Shown: piece by piece, positions 17,806 through 26,596 of the stretch
Layout: each line of letters starts with the position of its first letter
Position numbering within the stretch: position 1 is the first letter of the stretch
Assembly: GCF_902833905.1 (NCBI RefSeq)
Contig: NZ_CADFGP010000035.1
Location: 25,108-89,107 of the forward strand
Direction: 5' to 3'
Length of the DNA stretch: 64,000 nt
From: Paraburkholderia tuberum STM678
Lineage (GTDB): Bacteria > Pseudomonadota > Gammaproteobacteria > Burkholderiales > Burkholderiaceae
Program-made: the position numbers and the translations under genes
Notes under the pieces: model-generated
The model's database searches: none
What the model saw: the letters and a program-made list of their open reading frames with translations, nothing else
What the model was told of the DNA's origin: nothing

Positions 17806-18983
17806 GAAGCGAAGTCCTCGGGATGCAGCGGCGCGATCGCGCGGACTTTCTGGCCGGCGCTCACGGTGTGCACGCCTTGCAGCACGACGCTTTCGCCATC
17901 TTTCAGGCCATCGCTGACGACGAACGTGCGCTCGTAGTAGCGCGTGACGGTCACGCGACGCAGCTCGAGCGTGTTGTCCGCGGCGCGCACGACCCACACG
18001 GCCGGTTCGCGCCCCTCGTGAAACAGCGCGGTGACCGGCAGCGTGAACACGCCGTGCTGCGCGGCCGCCGCGGCGAGCGGCACGGCCGGCGTGACGTCGG
18101 CGGTCATGCCGAGGCGCACGTCGGCGCCGGCATCGAGCAGGGTCAGACGCGCGCGCCAGGTGCGGCTCTGCGGATCGGCGGCCGGCGACAGCTCGCGCAC
18201 GCGTGCGCCGAGCTTGCGGCCCGGCAGCGCGGCGAGCGTGACGCTCGCGTTCCGGCCGACCGCGAATGCGGCGAGCGCGCTTTCGGGCACGTCGCACAGC
18301 ACGTCGACGTCGCCGCTCCACGCGAGGTTGTAGACGGCCTGACCCGCCGACACGTTCTGGCCCGTGTCCGCCTGTTCAGCCGTGATGACGCCCGCATGAC
18401 CGGCGACGAGCGTCGTGTACTGCAGCTGGTTCTTCGCGAGTGCCGCCTGCTGCTGCGCCTGATCGCGCTGCGCGAGCGCGGACGCGTAGGCGTTGGTGGT
18501 CTGTTCGAGCTGCGCGGGCGCGATCAGGTTTTCTTTGGCCTGCGCCCTGTCGCGTTCGAGCTGCTGCTGCGCATAGACGAGGTTGTGCTGCGCGGCGTCG
18601 AGCTGCGCCTGCGTGCTCGCGGCGTTTTTCTGCGCATCGGCCGGGTCGAGCAGCGCGACGACTTCGCCGCTTTTCACCGTGTCGCCGAGCCGTACCCGCC
18701 GCTCGATGATCTTGCCGGCGACGCGGAACGACAGCGGCGTCGAATAGCGCGCCTGCACTTCGCCGGGCAGCGACGCCGCCTGCAGCGCGTGGCCGTCCGC
18801 ATGCACGGCGAGCGCGACCACCGGGCGCGGCGCGGGCGCCGCGGCTTCCTTCTTCGAGCAGGCCGCGAGCACTAGCACGCCCGCCAGCGCCAGCGCGCAG
18901 GTCTGCCTGGAGAAACCGCGGTGAGAGGATGGGGGAGACTGCTGGCGCATCGCTGACGATGCAGGAGAACCGGGACGCTTCAC
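17802..18983 (-). CDS. RND efflux periplasmic adaptor lipoprotein
   Basis: A 393-residue membrane-fusion protein. A long basic N-terminus leads to the lipobox LAAC (Cys near 42). A barrel-sandwich half-motif (SFRVAGKIIERRVRLGDTVKSGEVVALLD, about 86-114) is followed by an alpha-hairpin rich in Gln/Ala (about 115-190). The second lipoyl half, a beta-barrel and a membrane-proximal domain complete it. First gene of the operon, divergent from a TetR regulator. It bridges the pump and the outer-membrane factor. Confidence 0.92.
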   Translation of the reverse strand: MKRPGSPASSAMRQQSPPSSHRGFSRQTCALALAGVLVLAACSKKEAAAPAPRPVVALAVHADGHALQAASLPGEVQARYSTPLSFRVAGKIIERRVRLGDTVKSGEVVALLDPADAQKNAASTQAQLDAAQHNLVYAQQQLERDRAQAKENLIAPAQLEQTTNAYASALAQRDQAQQQAALAKNQLQYTTLVAGHAGVITAEQADTGQNVSAGQAVYNLAWSGDVDVLCDVPESALAAFAVGRNASVTLAALPGRKLGARVRELSPAADPQSRTWRARLTLLDAGADVRLGMTADVTPAVPLAAAAAQHGVFTLPVTALFHEGREPAVWVVRAADNTLELRRVTVTRYYERTFVVSDGLKDGESVVLQGVHTVSAGQKVRAIAPLHPEDFAS

Positions 18984-19097
18984 AATTACCCCAACTGGAG
19001 ACAGCGAACGAACACGGCAAGCCGCGCGGCCCGCCAGCGAAGACCCGCATGCCGCGTCATGCTAATGGCATACAGGAATGGCTTTGAATGACGAAGC

Positions 19098-19127
19098 GCA
19101 TTCTAATACACTCATGTATCTGAATGC
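19098..19127. promoter_or_regulatory. 30-bp operator-like palindrome between RND operon and TetR gene
   Basis: Nested inverted arms share one centre (19112.5): ATACA/TGTAT at 19106-19110 and 19115-19119, and GCATTC/GAATGC at 19098-19103 and 19122-19127. Overall 11 of 15 half-site positions are symmetric. It lies in the 185-bp gap between the divergent efflux operon and its TetR-family neighbour, so it is the likely repressor site. Confidence 0.75.
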
Positions 19128-19168
19128 ATAGATGGATTTGAATTCTTTTGGGTGCTAGGCTTGCGGCC

Positions 19169-19786
19169 ATGAAACGTCAAAGACTGACAAGAGAGCAGAG
19201 CAAGGACCAGACGCGGGAGCGGCTGCTCGATGCCGCGCAGGCAATTTTCATGAAGAAGGGCTTCGTCGCGGCGAGTGTCGAGGACATCGCGGCGGCGGCC
19301 GGCTATACGCGCGGCGCGTTCTATTCGAACTTCCGCAGCAAGACCGAGCTGTTTCTGGAGCTATTGCGGCGCGATCACGAAGCGATGCAGGCGGGCCTGC
19401 ATGCGATCTTCGAAAGCGCGGCGTCGCGCGAGGAGATGGAGGCGCGCGTGCTGCGCTACTACAGCTCGCTGCATCGCGAGAACAAGTGTTTTCTGCTGTG
19501 GGTCGAGGCGAAGCTACTGGCGGTGCGCGACGGCCGTTTCCGGCTGCGCTTCAACGCGTTCATGCACGAAAAGATCGAACAGTTGAGCGCCTATGTGCGC
19601 GAGTTCTCGGAGCGCGTGGGCACGCCGATGTCGATGCCGCCCGAGCAACTCGCGATCGGCCTGATGGGTTTGTGCGACGGCGTGCAGTTCTTCTACACGG
19701 TCGATCCGCAGAATGTCCCGGCGGAGATGGCCGAAACGGTGCTGGCGGGGTTTTTCTCGCGCGTGGTGTTCGGGCGCGATGCGTAA
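19169..19786 (+). CDS. TetR family regulator of the RND efflux operon
   Basis: A 205-residue regulator. The N-terminal helix-turn-helix (about 34-55; VEDIAAAAGYTRGAFYSNF) ends with the family's FYxNF tail. The C-terminal domain is helical (about 60-200). The ATG at 19169 is chosen over an upstream TTG. Its divergent position and the palindrome in the shared gap fit AcrR-type local repression relieved by a pump substrate. The inducer is unknown. Confidence 0.88.
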   Translation: MKRQRLTREQSKDQTRERLLDAAQAIFMKKGFVAASVEDIAAAAGYTRGAFYSNFRSKTELFLELLRRDHEAMQAGLHAIFESAASREEMEARVLRYYSSLHRENKCFLLWVEAKLLAVRDGRFRLRFNAFMHEKIEQLSAYVREFSERVGTPMSMPPEQLAIGLMGLCDGVQFFYTVDPQNVPAEMAETVLAGFFSRVVFGRDA

Positions 19787-19863
19787 CGGTAGGCGTTGAG
19801 CCTGGAGGCGCGGATGCGCGACCCGGAGGGATCGCGCATCAGATACGGTTCAAGGCGGAAAAA

Positions 19864-20109
19864 TCATTCGACCGGCAGTCGCGCGCAGGCCTCGGCGGCG
19901 GGCGCCGCGCACGCGAACGCGTACTGGCCGCTGGCGTCGAGGAATTTTTCCCCGGCGTGCAGGGCAACCTTGATATCGGGGCAGCGCTCGTAACCGATAT
20001 AGGCCGAGCCCGCGGCGGCCGACCAGCAAACCAGCGAAAACGCGATCTTTTCCAGCAGACGAAAACGATGTGGCATGGCGGTGTAGCGGTAACTTTCTTT
20101 GGCCGCCAT
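19864..20109 (-). CDS. Small hypothetical membrane protein
   Basis: An 81-residue frame. A basic N-terminus (MAAKESYRYTAMPHRFRLLEK) leads to one hydrophobic segment (about 23-40, IAFSLVCWSAAAGSAYIG), then a polar Cys-containing C-terminus (CPDIK, FACAAPAAEACARLP). The four cysteines after the membrane segment could form disulfides in the periplasm. An internal Met at residue 12 is an alternative start. I know no family; the mixed composition argues for a real gene. Confidence 0.45.
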   Translation of the reverse strand: MAAKESYRYTAMPHRFRLLEKIAFSLVCWSAAAGSAYIGYERCPDIKVALHAGEKFLDASGQYAFACAAPAAEACARLPVE

Positions 20110-20345
20110 CTTAGCAGCAAACTAGGGTTTATACCTAGCTAAAATCCACGATAGACGCCGTAATAGTGGCGCGATGGACACGCCGCGCCGAATCTGACCG
20201 GAATGTCATGTCTGGGTCAGGGTTGGGACATGTCCTATCGCTAGAATCGGTTGCGTTGGGCGGACCCGCGCGCGCCCATGCGGCGCGGGTCGACACAGGC
20301 GGCAACGGTTGCGCCGGCCCGGCTTTACCGAGGCAGGAGTCGTCC

Positions 20346-21410
20346 ATGAATCAACTGCAGTCGATGCGCGTGTTCGTCAAGGTGGCGGACCTCGGCAGTT
20401 TCGTCGGCGCGTCGGGCGCGCTGGATCTGTCCACCGCGGTCGTCACGCGGCACGTCGCGGATCTCGAAGCGCGGCTCGGCACGCGACTGCTGAACCGCAC
20501 CACCCGCCGTCTTTCGCTGACCGAATCCGGCGCGACCTATCTGGAGCGCGTACGCCACATCCTCGCCGATCTCGAGAGCGTTGAGCAGATGGTGGTGGCG
20601 CGCAATCACGAGCCGGTCGGCACGCTGCGCATCGTCGCGCCGGTCGTGTTCGGATTGCACAGTCTCGCGCCGGTCGTGCAGTCGTACGCGGCGCGCTATC
20701 CCGACGTCGTGCCCGACGTCACGCTCGCCGACCGCCACGTCGATCTGGTCGAAGAGGGCTTCGACGTCGGCATCCTGGCTGCGCGGCACATGCGCAGCGC
20801 GAGCATCGTCACGCGGCGGTTGACGACCGGCTACATGACGGTTTGCGCGACGCCCGAGTATCTGGCGCAACACGGCACGCCGAGGCGCCCCGAGGATCTG
20901 CTCAGGCATTCGTGCCTGAGCAGGCCGGCCGAGCAGGGCGGCGAGGAGCGCCTGTTCAATGGGCCGGACGGCGAAGTGCGGGTGCGGCCGACCAACGCGA
21001 TCGCGGCGAACAACGCCGAGATGCTGCGGCAGTTCGCGCTGCTCGGCATGGGCGTGGCGATCCTGCCGAGCTACCTGATCGGCCGTGATCTGACGGCGGG
21101 GCGGCTCGTGCGTCTGCTCGACGCGTACAGTCTGCCGCCCATCGAAATCACGATTGCGTATCCGAGCCGGCTGCATCTGCCGGCAAAGGTGCGGACGTTC
21201 ATCGACCATCTGGTCGAGCATTTCCAGCCGGACAGCGCGCAGGCGCGGGATTCCCGTAGCGTGGCGCCGGTGCGGGTGGTGGCTGGGGTGAGCGGGTCCG
21301 ACGCTCCGACGGCGCGCGAGATCGCCGACGACGCGCTCGAAAACAGCCGCACGACGCGCCGTGTGACGCGGGTGGCGCGCGCGCGGATCGCGGCGTCGTC
21401 GCAGTTCTGA
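20346..21410 (+). CDS. LysR family transcriptional regulator
   Basis: A 354-residue LTTR. The winged helix-turn-helix (about 1-60) begins MNQLQSMRVFVKVADLGSF. The substrate-binding domain starts near residue 90 (GTLRIVAPVVFGLHSLAPVV). The ATG at 20346 follows an AGGCAGGAG ribosome binding site; longer in-frame starts are rejected. Residues after about 300 are an unusual Arg/Ala/Ser-rich extension of about 50 aa. It belongs to the DmlR/AphB-like branch. No divergent target sits beside it, so the regulon is unknown. Confidence 0.88.
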   Translation: MNQLQSMRVFVKVADLGSFVGASGALDLSTAVVTRHVADLEARLGTRLLNRTTRRLSLTESGATYLERVRHILADLESVEQMVVARNHEPVGTLRIVAPVVFGLHSLAPVVQSYAARYPDVVPDVTLADRHVDLVEEGFDVGILAARHMRSASIVTRRLTTGYMTVCATPEYLAQHGTPRRPEDLLRHSCLSRPAEQGGEERLFNGPDGEVRVRPTNAIAANNAEMLRQFALLGMGVAILPSYLIGRDLTAGRLVRLLDAYSLPPIEITIAYPSRLHLPAKVRTFIDHLVEHFQPDSAQARDSRSVAPVRVVAGVSGSDAPTAREIADDALENSRTTRRVTRVARARIAASSQF

Positions 21411-21441
21411 CGTGTGAGGTGAGGCGAGGTTGAATCCGGGT

Positions 21442-21678
21442 TCAGATCCCCAGGCCCGGGCCATAGTTGCCGCCGATCAGGAGCGTGACCGACTCGATGT
21501 CGACATAATCCTGCTCCGGCATACCATCGAGCATCGCCAACACCTCGTTGCTCGCGCCGGCTTCGCGCGCGGCGTCGACGAGTGCGTCCTTGTTGGTCGG
21601 GAACTCGACTTCGCTGAGAAGATCGGCGATCTGCAGATCGATCGATTCGCCGGGGATGTCCGAGGCCGTCATGCGCAT
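21442..21678 (-). CDS. DUF2795 family protein
   Basis: A 78-residue acidic protein. EVEFPTNKDALVDAAREAGASNEVLAMLDGMPEQDY (about 23-58) matches the DUF2795 pattern, a short helical domain in which a threonine/lysine-aspartate loop precedes two helices. The function is unknown; the family is often found as single small proteins in actinobacteria and proteobacteria. Convergent with the LysR gene upstream, and apparently monocistronic. Confidence 0.7.
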   Translation of the reverse strand: MRMTASDIPGESIDLQIADLLSEVEFPTNKDALVDAAREAGASNEVLAMLDGMPEQDYVDIESVTLLIGGNYGPGLGI

Positions 21679-21861
21679 GCTCCTGGTGAGCTTGAGTTAG
21701 TCACGTCGTTATTGCTGCCACGACAAGCCAGCGCCTCGCCGCGATGAGTTTCTCGCAGTCTGTTGCAATCCCGCGCGCGCCACCCCAACGTTATGACAGC
21801 CGGCGCAAACCGGGCAGGCGCGCCGTCGTAGCCGCGCCGCCGCCCGCCGTTGCGGCGGCCC

Positions 21862-22116
21862 TCACGTGGTCAGATGCTCGTTCTGCCCGGTCAGGCTGCG
21901 GTCCAGATGTCGGGACTTCGGCAGCGCAATATGCTCCCAGTGCTGCGGACGGCTGGCGTCGGTGCTCGACACGTCTGGGGCCGGAGGCGCGACCGGCGCG
22001 GCGTTCGCGCGTTGCGCGAGCGTGATGGAATCCGTGCTGTCCGAGGCGGTATGAACCGGCGCGGCAAAGCACGAGGCTGACAGCGTCACCATGATTAACA
22101 GTGTCGAGGTTTTCAT
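21862..22116 (-). CDS. Small exported hypothetical protein
   Basis: An 84-residue protein. Signal peptide at about 1-19 (MKTSTLLIMVTLSASCFA, cleavage after FAA or nearby), then a Ser/Ala/Pro-rich mature region ending with a polar helix (about 55-84). An excellent ribosome binding site, AGGAGG, lies about 8 bases before the ATG, which supports it being translated. No family recognised. The FAAPV context lacks a clean lipobox. Confidence 0.6.
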   Translation of the reverse strand: MKTSTLLIMVTLSASCFAAPVHTASDSTDSITLAQRANAAPVAPPAPDVSSTDASRPQHWEHIALPKSRHLDRSLTGQNEHLTT

Positions 22117-22332
22117 CGCCCGACCTCCTAAAGCTCATGCGGCGCTGACAATCGAGCAAACCCTGTGCCGTCCCGCGTCGAGAGGACGGTGCAAGCCGAG
22201 GACGGCATGGCGCTGCGCGGCCCAGGCTCCTTACCATCTTAGATGGCAAATACTGCAACGCGCGCACATTTGCGACAAAACCGGATTGTAGATTCGATCA
22301 TCGCACGAACAGGCGCGCGCGTCCGCCATGCG

Positions 22333-23670
22333 CTAGCGCAGCACATCGAAGCGCGTCCACGGCCACGACGGCCGGTCGCGCATATAGCCGTTCAGCCAGT
22401 TCCACTGCGGATGCCGCTTCATGAACGCCTGTGCGTCGAACGGCCGGCCGCACGGATGCCCCCAGCGCGCGGTGAAGGCCATCTCGCGGGCCATTTCGCT
22501 GTCGATCACCTTGCCGTCGTTCGCGCCCCACGGATTGAACGGCCCGTGATCGGTGCCGCCGAAGCGCGCGTCGTCGAGCTCCAGATGCCCGCAGATCGTG
22601 CGCGAGCACGGGTTGTCGTTGCGATCGAGATAGACGTCGTGATGATCGGCGATCATCTGCTTCGCGAGCTCGACGTCGATGCTGCCGCGATGCAGTTCCT
22701 CGAGCTGCATGAAACGCAGACGCCGCGCGCCGTTCTTGCGCACGTCGGTATAGTCCTCGCCTTCGCCGATGCATTCCTGGTTGCGGATCTTCAGATCCGT
22801 CGCGGTGTTGTAGCCGCTGTAGAAACCGTCTTTGGTGGTCTCGAAGCCCGCATAGTGCAGCCCGAGTTCGTAACGCGCGATCTCGCCGGTCTTCGTGTCG
22901 CCGAGCAGCCAACTGTTCGCGTAGCCGCCGTTGTTCGCGAGCGAGAACATGTCGCACCATTCCTTGATGCTGTTCGCATATTGCGACGCGCGCCGCGAGC
23001 GATAGAACTCGGGCGCACCGGCCGCGTTGTAGCCCGCGAAGTTCGAGATCGTCGTTTCGGTGATCATCAGGCCGGCCGCCGTGACCCAGAAATCGGTCAG
23101 GCTCGAGATGCAGCCCGGCAGGCCCTGCATCAGGATGCGGTTGCCGCGGTCGGGCACGATGTCGAACACGACGTTGAACGCGTCGCCGGCCGCGTAGCGG
23201 TCCCACGAGTTGTGCGCCATCACGATACGGCCGTCGCGCGTCGCGTTGCCGGTCGCGATGAACGCGCTGCAGTGGTGACCGCGCCGGCCGCGCCACAGTT
23301 TCGCGCCCAGATGCGGCTGCGCCTGCGCGGCGTGCGTCGGCCACCAGCTTTGCAGCAGATCCATGTAGCCGTTCCACGCGAGCACTTCGGCGAACGGCAG
23401 CTTCGCGCCGTCGGCGATGCCATGGATTTCATCGGCGAATTCGGTGTCGAGCTTGCTCGCGAACTGGCTCGTCGCGGCATTGACGAAGGTGTCGAACTCC
23501 TCCCCGGTGTCCCATTTGGCGAGATAGCGCGCGGTGCGGATCGCGTTTCTGATTTCGTCGGCGAGCAACTGGCCGTGCTGCTCGCCGCGATCGTACGGTT
23601 CGCCTTCGATATGCACGAAAATCCAGCCGGCCTGATCGCGGCGTACGGCCTCGGGGGACGGTTCGCTCAT
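22333..23670 (-). CDS. C45/phospholipase B-like Ntn-hydrolase
   Basis: A 445-residue protein of the Ntn-hydrolase superfamily. Internal GHHCSAFIATG (131-141) carries a candidate nucleophile Cys134, followed by RDGRIVMAHNSWD, a segment shared by acyl-CoA:6-APA acyltransferase-like (C45) and phospholipase B-like proteins. Upstream, EGEPYDRGEQHGQLL and EIHGIADGA are also family features. In such enzymes the Cys becomes N-terminal by self-cleavage. No signal peptide is seen, so it is likely cytoplasmic. The amide or ester substrate is unknown. Confidence 0.75.
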   Translation of the reverse strand: MSEPSPEAVRRDQAGWIFVHIEGEPYDRGEQHGQLLADEIRNAIRTARYLAKWDTGEEFDTFVNAATSQFASKLDTEFADEIHGIADGAKLPFAEVLAWNGYMDLLQSWWPTHAAQAQPHLGAKLWRGRRGHHCSAFIATGNATRDGRIVMAHNSWDRYAAGDAFNVVFDIVPDRGNRILMQGLPGCISSLTDFWVTAAGLMITETTISNFAGYNAAGAPEFYRSRRASQYANSIKEWCDMFSLANNGGYANSWLLGDTKTGEIARYELGLHYAGFETTKDGFYSGYNTATDLKIRNQECIGEGEDYTDVRKNGARRLRFMQLEELHRGSIDVELAKQMIADHHDVYLDRNDNPCSRTICGHLELDDARFGGTDHGPFNPWGANDGKVIDSEMAREMAFTARWGHPCGRPFDAQAFMKRHPQWNWLNGYMRDRPSWPWTRFDVLR

Positions 23671-23811
23671 CTTCGCTCCGACGCTACGGCGGGCGCTGTC
23701 GCTGCGCCCAAGCTGGGCTCACGCGTGCCGGCCGCGTGAAGGGCCGGCGGTCTGTCCATTGTAGAGAATCCGCGGCGCTTTGCATCGCGCCCCGCGAAGC
23801 CTTCGAAAGCT

Positions 23812-25590
23812 CTAGCGCGACGGACTCATGCGGAAGTACGCATCGAGCAGCGAGGTCTTGTAGACGACGCCGGCGAGCTTCGGATGCGCGGTGCTTTCGA
23901 TCACCGGCAGCCGCTCGCCCTGAAACGCCATGAAGTGCTGTAACGCGATGGCGAGCGACATGTCCGGCGTCAGCACGTCGAAATGCGGCTGCAGATAATC
24001 GGCGGCGGTTTTCATCGACGTTTCGCGCCGCTCGAGCAGATCGGACGTGATGTCCTTCAGCGCGACCACGCCGAGAAACGCGCCCGAGTCGTTCGCGACG
24101 TACAGATACTTGACCGGATACTCGAGGAACACGCGCGTCATGTCGTGCACGGTCGCGTTCGGCGGCACGACGGTCTGCGCGGGGCGGATCAGCTCGCGCA
24201 TCTGCGTCGCGCGCAATCGCGAGCGCTCCTGCTCCTCGCGATTGCGGCGCAGCGTGATCTCGTACATCGAGGTCTTGCCGATCGCGCGAGCGATGAAATA
24301 CGCGACCACACACGACAGCATCAGCGGCAGCACGACCTGATAGCTCAACGTCATCTCGAAGATCATCAGGATCGCCATCAGCGGCGCCTGGGTCGCGCCC
24401 GCGAGGAATGCGCCCATGCCGACCATCGCATAGGCGTAAGCGGCCGACGTCGCATGCGGCCACAACGCGTGCATGCCCTGGCCGAACAGCGAGCCGACCG
24501 CCGCGCCGACGAACAGCGTCGGCGTGAACACACCGCCCACCGCGCCGGAGCCGGCCGTCGCCGCGGTCGCCGCGAGCTTGCAGACGAGCACCAGCAGGAG
24601 CGCGGACCATGTCCACGGCGAATGCAGGATCGAGTTCACGACGCTGTAGCCGTTGCCCCACACCTCGGGCTCCGCGACCGAAATGATGCCGACCACGAGA
24701 CCGCCGAGCGCGAGCCGCACCGGCAACGCCACCGGCAGCTTGCGAAAGGCCGCCTTCGATGCGTTGAGCAGCCGCAGAAACTGCGGCGCGGCCGCGCCGC
24801 ACAGCGCGCCGAGCGCGACGAACAGCAGCACCTCGGGACCGGTCACGGTCGGAAACTCCGGCATCTCGTAGGGCGGCTTGTAGCCGGCGAACTCGCGCAT
24901 CGTGATGTTCGCGACGACCGCCGCGACCAGCACCGGCCCGAAGCTTTCCATCGCGATCGAGCCGAGCACGATCTCGGTGACGAAAAACGCGCCCGCGATC
25001 GGCGCGCTATACGCGGACGTGATACCGGCCGCCGCGCCGCACGCGACGAGCAGGCGCAGCCGCGGCGGATCGAAGTGGACCCAGCGGCCGATCAGCGACG
25101 CGGCGAGCGCCGCGAGCTGCACCATCGGACCTTCACGACCGATCGAACCGCCGCTCGCGATCGTAAACAGCGACGACACGCTGCGCCACAGGCTCAGGCG
25201 CACCGGCACGACGCCGTCGCCGATCGCGACCGCTTCCATGTAGTCGGTGTGCGTTTTCGTGTCGGCGTGACGCTGCGCAATCAGCAGGAAAATGCCGGCG
25301 ACGAGACCACCCGCGGCCGGCAGCCAGATGCGCATGGTCCACGGTAGGCTGCGCGCCATGTCGACGAAGCTGCCGGAGCGGCCGGCAATCGCCAGTTGCA
25401 GCAGTTCGATGCCCTTGCGAAACAAGATGGTCGCCAATGCGCCGGCAATGCCGACCACAACGGCCCAGACCAGCACCGTATGGGCTTCTGAGAGGCGGAA
25501 AACGCTTTGGGCGCGGGTGCGCAGCTTCAGCAGGAATGAAAGCACGTCGTCGGTACGGGGCGTGATGGAAGGTTGAAAAAACCGCGGCAC
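23812..25590 (-). CDS. ClcB-like chloride channel with CBS domains
   Basis: A 592-residue ClC protein. The pore-gating motif is GGSIGREGPMVQ (gating Glu conserved); VWGNGY and GGVFTPTLFVG follow. It resembles E. coli ClcB: the GSGIP motif is replaced by HTDYM, and the inner proton glutamate position in APIAGAFFVTEIVLG is Ile. Unlike E. coli ClcB it has two C-terminal CBS domains (about 450-580), which usually bind adenine nucleotides. It should move chloride or a similar anion across the inner membrane; channel or exchanger mode is not settled by sequence. Confidence 0.88.
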   Translation of the reverse strand: MPRFFQPSITPRTDDVLSFLLKLRTRAQSVFRLSEAHTVLVWAVVVGIAGALATILFRKGIELLQLAIAGRSGSFVDMARSLPWTMRIWLPAAGGLVAGIFLLIAQRHADTKTHTDYMEAVAIGDGVVPVRLSLWRSVSSLFTIASGGSIGREGPMVQLAALAASLIGRWVHFDPPRLRLLVACGAAAGITSAYSAPIAGAFFVTEIVLGSIAMESFGPVLVAAVVANITMREFAGYKPPYEMPEFPTVTGPEVLLFVALGALCGAAAPQFLRLLNASKAAFRKLPVALPVRLALGGLVVGIISVAEPEVWGNGYSVVNSILHSPWTWSALLLVLVCKLAATAATAGSGAVGGVFTPTLFVGAAVGSLFGQGMHALWPHATSAAYAYAMVGMGAFLAGATQAPLMAILMIFEMTLSYQVVLPLMLSCVVAYFIARAIGKTSMYEITLRRNREEQERSRLRATQMRELIRPAQTVVPPNATVHDMTRVFLEYPVKYLYVANDSGAFLGVVALKDITSDLLERRETSMKTAADYLQPHFDVLTPDMSLAIALQHFMAFQGERLPVIESTAHPKLAGVVYKTSLLDAYFRMSPSR

Positions 25591-25657
25591 AACAGCAGCG
25601 CGCCCGCCTCGAATGGCGGGCGCGCGGCGGCGAGCGGGCGGAGGCGGGCGGCGCGGT

Positions 25658-26395
25658 TCAAGTCGCCGCCTTGTCGAGTTCAGGATAGTGCCGGAAGATG
25701 CAGCTTTCGTTATGGCCGATGCGCCGGTCCGAGTCCAGATACGCGGCGATGTTCGGTCTTGCGATCACGGCGTCGTGCAGCGCGGCGAGCCGCGGATAGT
25801 GCTCGCCGAAGCGCTTCAGCGCGCGCGGAAACGCGTACAGCAGACCGTCGATCAGCTGGAACATCGACAGGTCCACATAGGTCAGCGTGTCGCCGACCAT
25901 GAAGCTGTCGCCGGCCGGATTCTGCGCGAGCACGCGCTCGAAGTACGACATGAACTTCGGAATCCGATGGTCGATGAAGTCGTGCGCGCGCACCTTCGCC
26001 GCGTCTTTCTGCTCCTCGTAGTAGAGGCCGCTCGCGAGCGGATGGTGGGTGTCGTGCGCTTCGGTGACGACGTCGGCGATCGTCAGCTGCAGGCCGTTCG
26101 CGACATAGCGCAGGCTGTCCACCTCCGGCGCCAGCTTGAGCCGCGGGCCGAGATAGAACAGGATGTTGGCGGTCTGCGCGATGACCAGATCGCCGTCTTT
26201 CAGAAACGGTGGCGCGAACGGCGGATACGGCTCGTCGGGGCTTTGCATCACCGCCATCATCGCTTTGGTGCCAAGGCCCTTCGAAGGCTTGCCGCGCGCG
26301 ACTTCGACATAGTCGACGCCGGCTTCCTCCAGCGCGAGCCGCACGAATTCGCCGCGGCCTTGCAGGCCATCCCAGTAGTACAGTTCCAGGCTCAT
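25658..26395 (-). CDS. Glutathione S-transferase family protein
   Basis: A 245-residue protein. N-terminal thioredoxin fold (about 1-85): LELYYWDGLQGRGEFVRLALEEAG with a Tyr in the usual catalytic area, and AQTANILFYLG (about 73-83) as the glutathione gamma-Glu binding segment. C-terminal helical domain from about 95 (DVVTEAHDTHHP, FMVGDTLTYVDLSMFQLIDG). It could conjugate glutathione to electrophiles; the substrate is not predictable. Same strand as, and 67 bp upstream of, the chloride channel gene. Confidence 0.85.
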   Translation of the reverse strand: MSLELYYWDGLQGRGEFVRLALEEAGVDYVEVARGKPSKGLGTKAMMAVMQSPDEPYPPFAPPFLKDGDLVIAQTANILFYLGPRLKLAPEVDSLRYVANGLQLTIADVVTEAHDTHHPLASGLYYEEQKDAAKVRAHDFIDHRIPKFMSYFERVLAQNPAGDSFMVGDTLTYVDLSMFQLIDGLLYAFPRALKRFGEHYPRLAALHDAVIARPNIAAYLDSDRRIGHNESCIFRHYPELDKAAT

Positions 26396-26544
26396 CGATC
26401 GATCCTCATTCCGGTCGCCCGGACGCGTCGCGGCAAGGCGGTTTCACCGCTGCCATCGGACGTCGCGCACGGGCGGGTTGGGGGGCAAAGTTCGCAGCAA
26501 CGAGTATGCCGTGTGATCGGCCGGGATGGTGCGCCAGAAAGCGC

Positions 26545-26566
26545 AAAACCCCGCGCGCGGCGGGGT
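26545..26566 (-). terminator. Terminator downstream of the YeiH-family gene
   Basis: Hairpin with ACCCCGC/GCGGGGT arms (26548-26554 and 26560-26566) and a 5-nt loop. In the minus direction it is followed by a short T-run (26545-26548), ending the transporter transcript. Confidence 0.7.
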
Positions 26567-26596
26567 GTCGGGGAAGGCGGGAGAGCCCGCGACGGC

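Noticed and set aside
17806..18321. An in-frame N-terminal extension of the RND pump
   Set aside because: Arg/Ala-rich, lies antisense-style within the adaptor gene, and the ATGA overlap at 17805 gives the normal pump N-terminus.
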